Source of the DNA: Microbispora amethystogenes
Lineage (GTDB): Bacteria > Actinomycetota > Actinomycetes > Streptosporangiales > Streptosporangiaceae
Length of the DNA: 64,000 nucleotides
NCBI RefSeq assembly: GCF_016863015.1
Contig: NZ_BOOB01000053.1
Span: 1-64,000, forward strand
Direction: 5' to 3'
This document shows positions 32,864-42,046 of the stretch, one piece after another; the stretch's first letter is position 1, and each line of letters begins with the position of its first letter. The notes under the pieces were generated by a model, which saw only the letters and a list, made by a program, of their open reading frames with translations, was not told where the DNA came from and did not search any database. The position numbers were made by a program, and so were the translations under genes.

Positions 32864-35800
32864 ATGGCGGGGCCGGTGAGCATGGAGCAGTCGAATACCG
32901 ATAACCGCAGGCGGAGGAGCCCGTTCTCACCGCGCAACTGGAGGGTTCCCACACGCCTGACGGCGCTGATCCTCGCCCCGACGCTCGTGGCCGTGCTCCT
33001 CGCCGGTCTCCGCGTCGTCAGCTCGATGGACAGCCTGACCGGCTACCAGCGGACCAGGTCGGCGGCGGAGTACTCGGTGCACCTGCGGGACCTGGCCGAG
33101 CAGCTCGCCCTCGAACGCGACCTGTTCGTCTGGGGAGGCAACACCAGGCGCAAGTTCGACATCGACGGCCAGACCGAGCTCACCCGAGCCCAGCAGCGCG
33201 CGGTGGTCGACCCTCTGGTGCAGCAGGTGAGGGCCGACCTCAAGAACGTCGACGCGGACTACGGCGCGCGGGCGGGGGAGCAGGCCCAGCAGCTCACCAG
33301 CCGTTTCGCCAGCCTCGCCGGCATCCGCGCCAACGGCGCGCCGGAGGACTACAGCGCGCTGATCGCCAACATCCTGCGCCTGCACGACGAACTGGGCGCC
33401 AGCGACAGCGCCACCGAGATCGTGGGCAACGTCCGCGCGCTGGGCGGTCTCGCCCACGCCAAGGAGGAGGTGGCCCTGCAGCGGGCCGCCCTCACCCGCG
33501 AGTTCATGGAGCGCAACCAGACCTTCACCACCTTCGAGCTGCAGGACTTCCTGGCCGCCCAGTCGCGCCAGGCGAGCTACCTCGCGACGTTCTACTCGGA
33601 GGCCCCGCAGGCCGAGGCGGCCCGCCTGGTGACCCTCTTCGCCGACCCGAGCGTCGTGAACGGCGAGCTGACCAAGTCGTGGGCGCTCAGGCTGGGCCTG
33701 CAGAACCAGTCCCTCAGCCGTTACCGCAGCAGGGACACCACGGCCCAGCGGTGGTTCCAGGACAGCACCAAGACCATCGAGCAGATGTCGGCCGTCGAGG
33801 GCCGCGTGTCGTCGCTGGTGCAGGACCGGACCCGTGACCTGCAGTCGGCCGAACAGCGCAACGCCCTCATCGCCGGGGCGCTGATCCTCGCCCTCCTGGT
33901 GCTCGTGCTGGCCACCACCGCGCTCATCGCGCGGTCGATGGTCCGGCCGCTGCGCCGCCTGCGGGTGGAGGCGCTCGACATCGCCGGACGCCGGCTGCCC
34001 GAGATCGTGCGGCGGATGCGCGAGTCGGACGACCCCGACCGGGAGTCGCAGGTGCAGCCGATCGCGGTCGGCAGCACCGACGAGATCGGCGAGGTCGCCC
34101 AGGCCTTCGACGAGGTCCACCTGCAGGCCGTACGGCTGGCCGCCGAGGAGTCGCGCCTGCGCGCCAACGTCAACTCGATGTTCGTGAACCTGTCGCGCCG
34201 CACCCAGACGCTGGTGGAGCGGCAGATCTCGCTGATCGACGGCCTGGAGCGGGGCGAGGAGGACGGCCGGCGCCTCGCCGACCTGTTCAAGCTGGACCAC
34301 CTCGCCACCCGCATGCGCCGCAACAGTGAGAACCTCCTGGTGCTCGCCGGGCACGAGCCGCCGCGCAAGCGCAGCCAGCCCGCCCGGCTGGTCGACGTGG
34401 TCCGCGCCTCGCTGTCGGAGGTCGAGGACTACGAACGGGTCGTCGTCCGGATCCCGCGCAGCATCGCCCTGGCCGGGCACGCCGCCAACGACGTCGTCCA
34501 CCTCCTGGCCGAGCTCGTCGAGAACGCCATCGCCTTCTCGCCGCGCAACACCAAGGTCGTGGTCTCCAGCAGCCCGGTCGAGGGCGGGGCCGTGATGCTC
34601 GGGGTCACCGACGCCGGGATCGGCATGTCCGCCGAGGAACTGGCGGAGATCAACCGCCGCCTCGCCGAGCCGCCCACGATCGACGTGTCGGTCTCCCGCC
34701 GGATGGGCCTGTTCGTGGTCGGCCGCCTCGCGCTGCGCCACGGCATCCGGGTGCAGCTGCGCCGGGGCGACGGCGCGGGCATCATCGCGATGGTGCTGTT
34801 CCCCGCGCAACTCATCTCCAACGCCGACCAGCCCCTCATGCCGCGTCCGTCCGTCCCGGTCGGGCAGACCGCGGCCGGCCTGCCGGCCCGGCAGGCGTTC
34901 GCCGAGCCCAACCCGGCCGGTCAGGCGCCGGGAGCGGGTCCGTTCGAGCCGTGGAACCCCGGCAACGGCGCGGCCGGCGGCGTGGGATCGCGCCGGCCCC
35001 CGGCGCCGAGCGGCGCCGGGTCCGGCGGGAACGGCTCGGGCGGCTTCTCCGCCTTCGGCGCTCCGGTCAGGGAGGCGCCGCCCGCGCCGGCCGAGCACCC
35101 GTACGGCCCGCCGGGTCCCGCCGAGGCGCCGCCGGCCGAAAGCGCGTATACAGGAAACACGTACACGGGAAACTCGGGACCGCAGCCGATGCCCGGAGCA
35201 CCCGGAGGGTCTCCGGACGCGGATCTCCCCCGCCCGGCCTTCGGCGAGCAGCCGGGCGCGTCGTGGCCGCCGGCGTTCGGCACGCCGATGGGTGAGGAGC
35301 CCGCGCCAAGCCGGTCCGAATCCTCCTGGCCGTCGCTGCCCACCGGGCCGACCCCGCTCCCGCGCCGGGACACGGCCACGCCGGCCGGCACGACCGGGCC
35401 GAACGCCTTCCCGCCGTCGGCGCAGGGCACCGGGCCGAACGCCTTCCCGCCGTCGGCGCAGAGCACGGGTGAGCACGCGTTCACCCCCTCCGTTCACGGC
35501 ACTGGGCCGAACGCGTTCCCGTCGTCCTCGCAGGGCACGGGTCCGAACGCCTTCCCGCCGCCGCAGAGCGCGGGTTCCCCGGGAAGCACGGGGCCGACCG
35601 CGTTCCCGTCGTCCCCGCACAGCGCGGGTTCCCCGGCGAGCACCGGTCCGAACGCGTTCCCGCCGTCTCCTCAGAGCACGGGACCCAGCGCGTTCACCCC
35701 GGCGCGGGGAGACACGGGACCGAACGTCTTCGCTCCGGCGCCGGGGAGCGCGGGGTCGCCGGGAAACACGGGGCCGACCGCCTTCCCGCCGCCCCCCGCG

Positions 35801-36421
35801 ATGGGGCGAGCCGACGGCTCCGGTGACCTCGCGTCGGCGACCGGTCCGCTTCCCGCGGTGGAGGACTCGCCGCTGGAGCGCGGCGACGAGTTCCTGCCGA
35901 TCTTCGCCTCGGTCGAGTCGGCCTGGTTCCGCCGTCCTTCCGACACCGGTCCCACCGCGGTTCCGCGTACGGACGGGGAGAGCGCCGCGGAGAGCACCGG
36001 GGAGATCGCGAGAACCCCCAGGGCCGCCGCGGCCCCCGCACCGGCGAACGGACCGGCAAATGGACCGGGGGACGGGCGGGGGGACGCGCCGGCGGACAGG
36101 CGGGAGACCCCCGCGGAGCAGTCCGGCGACACCGGCGTGTGGCGGTCGCGGGCCGACAGCGGTTTCCAGGCCGCGGCGAGCGTGCGGGACCCGTCGCTCG
36201 GCGGCGTCACCGCGGCCGGACTGCCCAAGCGCATGCCGAAGGCCAACCTGGTGCCCGGCTCGGTCGGTGCGGAGAGCGCCGCGGCGCCCCCGCGTCCGCC
36301 GGTCTCGGCCGAGGCGGTCCGCAACCGCCTCTCCAGCTTCCAGCAGGGTGTGCGGCGGGGCCGGGCCCAAGCGGCCGGCGGCCTCACCGAAGGGTCGGGT
36401 AAAGAGGAGGAGGGCTCGTGA
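32864..36421 (+). CDS. cvnA: Conservon 1 sensor-kinase-like protein (NIT-HAMP-HATPase)
   Basis: 1185 residues from ATG at 32864; ATG codons at 32831 and 32882 are alternatives. A membrane helix (about 31-52) is followed by an extracytoplasmic nitrate/nitrite-sensing-like (NIT) domain, a second helix (about 336-360), HAMP, a helical region with LFKLDHLATRMRRNSENL, and an ATPase domain (about 540-650: AELVENAIAFSP, VTDAGIGM). The last ~540 residues are a disordered Pro/Gly/Ala tail with tandem repeats, ending in GLPKRMPKANLVPG and LSSFQQGVRRGRA, motifs shared with the second copy. It heads cvnABCD; such kinases signal to the GTPase module at the membrane. Stop overlaps cvnB start (GTGA). Confidence 0.9.
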   Translation: MAGPVSMEQSNTDNRRRRSPFSPRNWRVPTRLTALILAPTLVAVLLAGLRVVSSMDSLTGYQRTRSAAEYSVHLRDLAEQLALERDLFVWGGNTRRKFDIDGQTELTRAQQRAVVDPLVQQVRADLKNVDADYGARAGEQAQQLTSRFASLAGIRANGAPEDYSALIANILRLHDELGASDSATEIVGNVRALGGLAHAKEEVALQRAALTREFMERNQTFTTFELQDFLAAQSRQASYLATFYSEAPQAEAARLVTLFADPSVVNGELTKSWALRLGLQNQSLSRYRSRDTTAQRWFQDSTKTIEQMSAVEGRVSSLVQDRTRDLQSAEQRNALIAGALILALLVLVLATTALIARSMVRPLRRLRVEALDIAGRRLPEIVRRMRESDDPDRESQVQPIAVGSTDEIGEVAQAFDEVHLQAVRLAAEESRLRANVNSMFVNLSRRTQTLVERQISLIDGLERGEEDGRRLADLFKLDHLATRMRRNSENLLVLAGHEPPRKRSQPARLVDVVRASLSEVEDYERVVVRIPRSIALAGHAANDVVHLLAELVENAIAFSPRNTKVVVSSSPVEGGAVMLGVTDAGIGMSAEELAEINRRLAEPPTIDVSVSRRMGLFVVGRLALRHGIRVQLRRGDGAGIIAMVLFPAQLISNADQPLMPRPSVPVGQTAAGLPARQAFAEPNPAGQAPGAGPFEPWNPGNGAAGGVGSRRPPAPSGAGSGGNGSGGFSAFGAPVREAPPAPAEHPYGPPGPAEAPPAESAYTGNTYTGNSGPQPMPGAPGGSPDADLPRPAFGEQPGASWPPAFGTPMGEEPAPSRSESSWPSLPTGPTPLPRRDTATPAGTTGPNAFPPSAQGTGPNAFPPSAQSTGEHAFTPSVHGTGPNAFPSSSQGTGPNAFPPPQSAGSPGSTGPTAFPSSPHSAGSPASTGPNAFPPSPQSTGPSAFTPARGDTGPNVFAPAPGSAGSPGNTGPTAFPPPPAMGRADGSGDLASATGPLPAVEDSPLERGDEFLPIFASVESAWFRRPSDTGPTAVPRTDGESAAESTGEIARTPRAAAAPAPANGPANGPGDGRGDAPADRRETPAEQSGDTGVWRSRADSGFQAAASVRDPSLGGVTAAGLPKRMPKANLVPGSVGAESAAAPPRPPVSAEAVRNRLSSFQQGVRRGRAQAAGGLTEGSGKEEEGS
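35393..35805 (+). repeat. Coding tandem repeat, TGPNAFPPS type, in cvnA copy 1
   Basis: About ten units built on TGPNAFPPSAQG, TGPNAFPSSSQG, TGPTAFPSSPHS and variants, spacing 12-18 residues. Units differ at single positions, so the array is not fresh, but it is absent from the second cvnA, which has a different repeat at the same place. Confidence 0.85.
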
Positions 36422-36837
36422 CTGAGCTGAGCGTGGAAGCACGCAGGTTCGACTGGCTGATCACCGACTTCGTCGGCACCACCCCCGGGGTGGCGCACGC
36501 TGTGGTGGTCTCGTCGGACGGCCTGCGGCTGGCCCAATCGGACGGCTTCCCCCATGACCGGGCCGACCAGCTCGCGGCGGTCGCCGCCGGCCTGCTCAGC
36601 CTCACCGTCGGCGCCTCGCGAGTGTTCGAGGGAGGCTCGGTCACCCAGACCGTGGTCGAGATGCAGCGCGGCCTGCTGCTGGTCATGGCGATCAGCGACG
36701 GCTCCTGCCTGGCCGTGCTGGCCTCCCCGGACTGCGACATGGGTCTGGTGGCCTACCAGATGACCCTGCTCGTGGAACGGGCCGGACAGGTGCTCACCCC
36801 GGCGCTGCGCGCCGAGCTGCAGACATCGCGGCGATGA
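36418..36837 (+). CDS. cvnB: Conservon 1 roadblock/LC7 protein
   Basis: 139 residues, GTG start overlapping the cvnA stop, behind GGAGGAGGG. Roadblock/LC7 fold: WLITDFVGTTPGVAHAVVVSSDGL at the N-terminus, LAAVAAGLLSLTVGASRVFEG in the middle, and a MTLLVERAGQVLTP helix. In conservons it regulates the partner GTPase (MglB-like role toward an MglA-like GTPase). 61% or more of positions look identical to the second copy by eye. Confidence 0.92.
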   Translation: MTELSVEARRFDWLITDFVGTTPGVAHAVVVSSDGLRLAQSDGFPHDRADQLAAVAAGLLSLTVGASRVFEGGSVTQTVVEMQRGLLLVMAISDGSCLAVLASPDCDMGLVAYQMTLLVERAGQVLTPALRAELQTSRR

Positions 36838-36852
36838 TCATGGGAGTGGGGC

Positions 36853-37212
36853 ATGCGGGATCGTGACGGGACAGAGGACGAGCCTCTGTTCCGTCCGTAC
36901 GCCGTCACCGGCGGGCGAGCCGAGCCGCGCTATCACCTGGCGATGGAAACGCTCGTATCATCGGTGGCCTTGAAGAGCAATGACTATTCCCTGCTCAGTC
37001 CGGAGCAGGAATCGATCATGATGCTGTGTCGTACCGTACGATCGGTCGCGGAGATCTCGGCGCTGCTCCGGGTCCCGCTCGGCGTGGCCCGTGTGCTCAT
37101 CGCCGACATGGCCGACGAGGGTCTGGTCCGCCTGCACATGCCGCAGCTCAACCAGGGACAGCCAGACCTCAACCTGCTCGAAAGGGTGCTCAGTGGACTA
37201 CGCAGGCTCTAG
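36853..37212 (+). CDS. cvnC: Conservon 1 DUF742 protein
   Basis: 119 residues, DUF742 family: LFRPYAVTGGRAEPRYHLAMETLVSS is reduced here as FRPYAVTGG plus HLAMETLVSS, then a winged-helix-like part (RSVAEISALLRVPLGVARVLIADMADEGLV) and the terminal LNLLERVLSGLRRL. Its 3' end overlaps the GTPase gene by 20 nt, a conserved feature of these operons and repeated in the second copy. Confidence 0.9.
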   Translation: MRDRDGTEDEPLFRPYAVTGGRAEPRYHLAMETLVSSVALKSNDYSLLSPEQESIMMLCRTVRSVAEISALLRVPLGVARVLIADMADEGLVRLHMPQLNQGQPDLNLLERVLSGLRRL

Positions 37213-37777
37213 TCGTGGTCTTACCTCGACGAAGATCGTCGTGGCGGGTGGGTTCGGCGTCGGGAAGACGACCTTCGTCGGTGCCGTCTCCGAGATCCTT
37301 CCGCTGACGACCGAGGCCGTGATGACCGACGCCAGCGCCGGCATCGACGACCTGGGGCTCACGCCGAACAAGACGACCACGACGGTCGCGATGGACTTCG
37401 GCCGGCTGTCGCTCGACCAGGACCTCATCCTCTACCTGTTCGGGACGCCGGGCCAGCACCGCTTCTGGTTCATGTGGGACGACCTCGTCCGCGGAGCCAT
37501 CGGGGCGGTCGTGCTGGTGGACAGCCGCAGGCTCGCCGACTGTTTCCCGGCCATCGACTACTTCGAGGAGGCCCAGCTTCCGTTCCTCGTCGCGATGAAC
37601 GGCTGGGAGGGACAGTTCCTCCACTCGGAGGAGGAGGTCCGCGAGGCGCTGTCGCTGCCCCCGCACGTTCCGGTCGTCCGTACGGACGCCAGGTCGCGGG
37701 ACGCCGTCAAGTCCACGCTCATCAGCCTGGTCGAGTACGTGCTCACGGTCCGCGCCGCGTACGGCAGGACCTACTGA
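37193..37777 (+). CDS. cvnD: Conservon 1 small GTPase
   Basis: 194 residues from GTG at 37193 (MDYAGSSRGLTS), with GAAAGGG upstream inside cvnC. P-loop GGFGVGKTTFVGAV, G3-like FGTPGQHRFWFMWDD (DxxG replaced by TPGQ), and MNGWEG in place of the usual NKxD. Such MglA-like GTPases of conservons work with CvnB at the membrane. Followed by a terminator hairpin. Confidence 0.92.
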   Translation: MDYAGSSRGLTSTKIVVAGGFGVGKTTFVGAVSEILPLTTEAVMTDASAGIDDLGLTPNKTTTTVAMDFGRLSLDQDLILYLFGTPGQHRFWFMWDDLVRGAIGAVVLVDSRRLADCFPAIDYFEEAQLPFLVAMNGWEGQFLHSEEEVREALSLPPHVPVVRTDARSRDAVKSTLISLVEYVLTVRAAYGRTY

Positions 37778-37813
37778 GCGCTGTCCCGTGAGCCCTCGGC
37801 GAGAGGGCGGCGA

Positions 37814-37838
37814 GGGCGGTACCCCCGGGGTGCCGCCC
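37814..37838 (+). terminator. Terminator after conservon 1
   Basis: GGGCGGTACCCC and GGGGTGCCGCCC form a 12-bp stem with one G-U pair and almost no loop, starting 37 nt after the cvnD stop and followed by TTCG. Separates the two conservons. Confidence 0.65.
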
Positions 37839-38155
37839 TTCGTGGCGTCCGGGCGCGGGCGCGCCCCTCCGGGCTGCCCGCTTCACCGGATTCCGAGCCT
37901 TCTGCCTGTGGTTTCGTGAGATGGTGACCTAGCCGGAAGGGCAGAATCCGGTAATGAAGACGACCCGATATTTAATCAAATAACATCATCTCCGTGCCTG
38001 TATAGGTTGTTTGTGCACGGGTGTTCGGTTGGCCTCCCTGGTGTCGGTGTGCTGCAATTACCCTCGCCTGCAGGACGTCTCCCGTGTCACGCCAACCACA
38101 TCCGTGACGAGACATTCCCCCCTGTGCGCACATACGGCGAGAGGTTGCGAAGCCT
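37839..38155. promoter_or_regulatory. Intergenic region upstream of conservon 2
   Basis: 317 nt with no gene. It holds an exceptional AT-rich patch, ATATTTAATCAAATAA near 37967-37982, about 175 nt before the cvnA2 start. In this GC-rich window such a patch may mark a promoter or a nucleoid-protein site. No clear -35/-10 pair is called. Confidence 0.4.
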
Positions 38156-41100
38156 GTGAGGACACTAGACCCCCGGACCGACGAGAGCCCCGGGACCGGG
38201 GTTCCGGCTGAGCAGGAGCCCGACGAGGGAAGCCGTTTCCTCCTGCGTAACTGGCGGGTGCGTTCACGGCTGGTGGCCCTGATCCTCATCCCGACGCTGG
38301 CCGCCCTGGTGCTCGGTGGGTTCCGCATCGTCAGCTCGGTGACCACCGCGTCGCAGTACCAGCAGACGAGCGACCTGGCCCGGCTGGTGGACCGCGTCGC
38401 GAACCTCACCCACGAGTTGCAGAACGAGCGGGACCGGTCCGCGTGGAGCGCCACGATCGGCCGCCCGCCCAAGGCGGCCGCCGCCGTCAAGGCGCAGACC
38501 ATCCTCACGAACAAGGCGGCCACGGCCGTACGCAACCTGGCGAACGAGGTCAGGACGGGCGTGGGCGACCGGGGCTCGGCCGAGATCGAGCACATCCTCG
38601 GCAAGCTCGACGGGGTGGAGTCGCTGCGCGGTCAGACCGCGGAGGGGAACCTGCAGCCGCGAGCCGTGCTCGACCAGTACACCCTCGTCATCGGCAACCT
38701 GCTGGCTCTGCAGGACGAACTGTCCAAGGGCACGGTCGACGACCGGCTCGGCGCGATGTCGGTCACCCTGGCCGCCCTCGCCCGCGCGAAGGAGAACGCC
38801 TCTCTGCAGCGCGGCCTGCTGTCCACGGTGCTGACCTCCGGCCGGTTCGAGCAGGCGCAGCTCCAGAGCTTCCTCGGCGCGATGTCCGCCCAGGAGAGCG
38901 AGCTGCGCGCGTTCCGCAAGAGCGCCACGCCGGAGGAACGGACCGACTACGACAACACGGTGTCCGGCGGCCGGGTCGACGAGGCGGAGTTCCTCCGGAC
39001 GCTCGTGCTCGACCGGGCCAACTCGGGCTTCGACCTGAGAGGCCTCGACCAGTCCGTACGCGACGACACCCGCCTGTGGTTCGACGCGATCTCGCAGCCG
39101 ATCAACCGGATGCGCACCGTCGAGGCCAAGCTGACGTCGGCGATCGTGGTGCGCGCCCAGTCGCTCAAGGACGACGAGCAGCAGCGGGCCGTCGTCATCG
39201 CCGTCGCGGTGGTCCTCCTGCTGATCGCGGTGCTGCTCGTCACCACCGGCGTCGCCCGCTCGCTCGTACGCCCGCTGCGGCGACTGCGCAGTGAGGCGCT
39301 GGAGGTCGCCGGGCACCGTCTGCCCGACACGGTCCAGAAGCTGCGGGAGGCCGGAGACGCCGCCCAGGTGCCGGCCATCGCCCCCATCGGCGTGGTCGGC
39401 CGTGACGAGATCGGCGAGGTGGCGCGGGCCTTCGACGAGGTCCACCGTGAGGCCATCCGCCTCGCGGGTGACGAGGCGCGCCTGCGCAGCAACGTCAACG
39501 CGATGTTCGTGAACCTGTCGCGGCGTACGCAGACCCTGGTGGAGCGCCAGCTCTCCCTGATCGAGGGCCTGGAGCAGGGCGAGCAGGACGAAGACCGGCT
39601 GGGCAACCTGTTCAAGCTCGACCACCTGGCCACCCGCATGCGCCGCAACAGTGAGAACCTGCTGGTCCTCGCCGGGCAGGAGGCCGCGCGCCGGTGGGGC
39701 CAGCCGGTGCCCATCGTCGACATCGTCCGCGCCTCCCTGTCGGAGGTCGAGAGCTACGAGCGCGTCGACATCCAGGTGCAGCCCGGCGCGTCGATCGTCG
39801 GCCAGGCCGTCAACGACGTCGTCCACCTGGTGGCCGAGCTGGTCGAGAACGCCATCTCCTTCTCGCCCCGCGACACCAAGGTCACGGTGTCGAGCAACCG
39901 CATCGACGGCGGCGGCCTGATCATCTCCGTGAGCGACCTCGGCATCGGCATGACGCCCGAGGAACTGGCCGAGACGAACCACCGCCTGGCGAACCCGCCG
40001 GTGGTGGACGTGTCGGTGTCCCGCCGGATGGGCCTGTTCGTGGTCGGCCGCCTAGCGCTGCGCCACGGCATCCGGGTGCAGTTGCGCCAGCAGGACACCG
40101 GCGGCCTGACGGCCATGGTGCTGCTGCCCGAGTCGCTGCTGGCCCACGCCGGCCCGGCCTTCCCGGGGGTGCCGGGCATGCCCCAGCCGGAGCTGACCAG
40201 CCCGATGCCGGCCGTCGGGACCGGGCCGCAGTTCGGCGCTCCCGCGTTCGGGGAGCCCGCGTTCGGCGCGCCCGCTCTCGCCAGCCCGACCCCGTTCGAG
40301 AACCCGCCGCGCACCCCCGTGTTCGGGGCGGACGCGCCGGGGGTCGGCACCCCGGCCGCCGCCTCCTTCGAGCGCGGGCCGTTCGAGACCTTCCCGCGCG
40401 AGACGACCGGCTTCGATCCCGACCCGTTCTCGCGCAATCCGTTCGAGCCGCCGCAGCGGAACACGGGCAACGACCCCTTCGCCCGCAACCCCTTCGAATC
40501 GGGCGGCTTCGAGCGCCCCGCGGAGCCGGACCCCTTCGCCCGCAACCCGTTCGACAGCGGCGCGTTCGGCCAGCCCGATCCGTTCGCCCGCAGTCCGTTC
40601 GAGTCCGGCCCCTTCGACCGGGCGGCCTTCGACAAGACGCCCCTCGACAAGGAGTCCGTCGACAGGGACTTCGCCGGCAGGACGCCGTTCGAGAAGACGC
40701 CGGCCGAGCGGGACCCGTTCGAGACCACGACCTTCGACTCCGGGCCCTTCGACTCGCGTCCGTTCGAAACGGGCGGGTTCGATTCGGGCGCGTTCGAGTC
40801 CAGTCCGTTCGACACCAATCCCTTCAGCCGCGGCCGCGTGGGTGAGGCGCCCGTCGACACGCCCTGGCCCGGCCACCTGCCGCCGCCGGGGAGCACCTCC
40901 TGGCCGGCAGGGCAGGAGGACGGCGGCGGGGGCTGGCCCGGGTGGGCCGGACGCGGTCCCTTCGAAGGCGAGGACAACACCGGCCCGCTTCCGGTGGTGC
41001 GAAGCTCGCCGCTGGAGTCGGAGGAGGAGTACCTCCCCATCTTCGCCGCGGTCGAGTCGGACTGGTTCAAGAAGGCCGACGGCCCGGAGGAGAAGAGCGA

Positions 41101-41485
41101 CTCCGACGAGGACGGCGCGGAGAGCAGGGCCTGGTCGTCCCCGGCCGACGTCGGCTGGCAGGCGGCCCAGGCGGCCAGCGAACCGGCCCTTGGCGGGGTC
41201 ACCTCGTCGGGTCTGCCCAAGCGGGTGCCCAAGGCCAACCTCGTGCCGGGTTCGGCCACCGCTCCGGCGCCCTCCGCGGAACCCGCCCCCGCGGCGGCGG
41301 TCACCCCGCCGCCACCCCCGCCCGTGCTCTCGCCCGAGCGGGTGCGCAGCAGGCTCTCCAGCTTCCAGCAGGGCGTACGGCAGGGCCGTGCGGTCGCGCG
41401 CGGGGAGGCCGGAGAGGACCAGGGATACCCCGGGGCGGCGTCCCTGGGCATGCCTGATGCCCAGGACAGTGAGAAGGAGGACTGA
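38156..41485 (+). CDS. cvnA: Conservon 2 sensor-kinase-like protein (NIT-HAMP-HATPase)
   Basis: 1109 residues, GTG start after AGAGG. Same architecture as copy 1: helix about 38-59, NIT-like extracytoplasmic domain, second helix about 348-367, HAMP, LFKLDHLATRMRRNSENL, ATPase domain about 550-655 (AELVENAISFSP, VSDLGIGM). The tail differs: it is built from PF-rich repeats (FARNPFES, SGPFDSRPFE) instead of the TGPNAFPP units of copy 1, then ends in the same GLPKRVPKANLVPG and LSSFQQGVRQGRA motifs. The stop overlaps cvnB by one base. Domain part is highly similar to copy 1, so this is a tandem duplication with diverged sensors and tails. Confidence 0.9.
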   Translation: MRTLDPRTDESPGTGVPAEQEPDEGSRFLLRNWRVRSRLVALILIPTLAALVLGGFRIVSSVTTASQYQQTSDLARLVDRVANLTHELQNERDRSAWSATIGRPPKAAAAVKAQTILTNKAATAVRNLANEVRTGVGDRGSAEIEHILGKLDGVESLRGQTAEGNLQPRAVLDQYTLVIGNLLALQDELSKGTVDDRLGAMSVTLAALARAKENASLQRGLLSTVLTSGRFEQAQLQSFLGAMSAQESELRAFRKSATPEERTDYDNTVSGGRVDEAEFLRTLVLDRANSGFDLRGLDQSVRDDTRLWFDAISQPINRMRTVEAKLTSAIVVRAQSLKDDEQQRAVVIAVAVVLLLIAVLLVTTGVARSLVRPLRRLRSEALEVAGHRLPDTVQKLREAGDAAQVPAIAPIGVVGRDEIGEVARAFDEVHREAIRLAGDEARLRSNVNAMFVNLSRRTQTLVERQLSLIEGLEQGEQDEDRLGNLFKLDHLATRMRRNSENLLVLAGQEAARRWGQPVPIVDIVRASLSEVESYERVDIQVQPGASIVGQAVNDVVHLVAELVENAISFSPRDTKVTVSSNRIDGGGLIISVSDLGIGMTPEELAETNHRLANPPVVDVSVSRRMGLFVVGRLALRHGIRVQLRQQDTGGLTAMVLLPESLLAHAGPAFPGVPGMPQPELTSPMPAVGTGPQFGAPAFGEPAFGAPALASPTPFENPPRTPVFGADAPGVGTPAAASFERGPFETFPRETTGFDPDPFSRNPFEPPQRNTGNDPFARNPFESGGFERPAEPDPFARNPFDSGAFGQPDPFARSPFESGPFDRAAFDKTPLDKESVDRDFAGRTPFEKTPAERDPFETTTFDSGPFDSRPFETGGFDSGAFESSPFDTNPFSRGRVGEAPVDTPWPGHLPPPGSTSWPAGQEDGGGGWPGWAGRGPFEGEDNTGPLPVVRSSPLESEEEYLPIFAAVESDWFKKADGPEEKSDSDEDGAESRAWSSPADVGWQAAQAASEPALGGVTSSGLPKRVPKANLVPGSATAPAPSAEPAPAAAVTPPPPPPVLSPERVRSRLSSFQQGVRQGRAVARGEAGEDQGYPGAASLGMPDAQDSEKED
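40367..40836 (+). repeat. Coding repeat, DPFARNPFE / SGPFD type, in cvnA copy 2
   Basis: A run of about 20 short units around (N/G/S)PF(E/D/A), such as DPFARNPFES, SGPFDRAAF, TTFDSGPFDSRPFE. It occupies the position where copy 1 has TGPNAFPP repeats. Confidence 0.8.
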
Positions 41486-41907
41486 TGAGGGAGATGAGTC
41501 AGGCCGCACGCGGCATCAACTGGTTGATCACGGACTTCGTGAACAACGTGCCCGGTGTGGCGCACACTGTGGTGGTGTCGGCCGACGGGTTGCCTCTGGC
41601 GTTCTCGGACGGATTTCCCAAGGATCGGGCGGATCAGCTGGCGGCGGTGGCCGCGGGGTTGATCAGTCTGACGCAGGGGGCGTCCCGGGTGTTCGAGGGA
41701 GGTCCCGTCACGCAGACCGTGGTGGAGATGCAGCGGGGGTTGTTGCTGATCATGTCGATCAGTGACGGGTCGTGTCTGGCGGTTCTGGCGGCGGCCGACT
41801 CCGATCTCGGTCTGGTGGCCTATCAGATGACGTTGCTGGTGGAGCGTGCGGGGCAGGTGCTGACCCCCGCGGTCCGGGCCGAGCTGCAGTCCTCCCACCC
41901 GAGGTGA
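41485..41907 (+). CDS. cvnB: Conservon 2 roadblock/LC7 protein
   Basis: 140 residues, ATG overlapping the cvnA stop (TGATG), behind AAGGAGG. Same family and length as copy 1 (WLITDFVNNVPGVAHTVVVSADGLP, SRVFEGGPVTQTVVEMQ). Codon use differs clearly from copy 1: many G- and T-ending codons where copy 1 uses C, for example GGTGTGGCG and CTGATCATGTCG. This points to a separate history for this stretch. Confidence 0.92.
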   Translation: MREMSQAARGINWLITDFVNNVPGVAHTVVVSADGLPLAFSDGFPKDRADQLAAVAAGLISLTQGASRVFEGGPVTQTVVEMQRGLLLIMSISDGSCLAVLAAADSDLGLVAYQMTLLVERAGQVLTPAVRAELQSSHPR

Positions 41908-42046
41908 CCCGCCGTTCCGCGAGGTGAGACCCGCGGGACGACAGGTCGGGAGACGCGCCCGGGAGCGGGCGCACCGGGTGGCCACCGGGATTCCGGAGCG
42001 CGGCCACCAGGCGTCCGAGCGATAACAAGAACGTCAGGAGGACGTT

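Noticed and set aside
32927-36442. 1171-residue minus-strand frame opposite cvnA copy 1
   Set aside because: Antisense shadow of a well-supported gene; no domain recognised.
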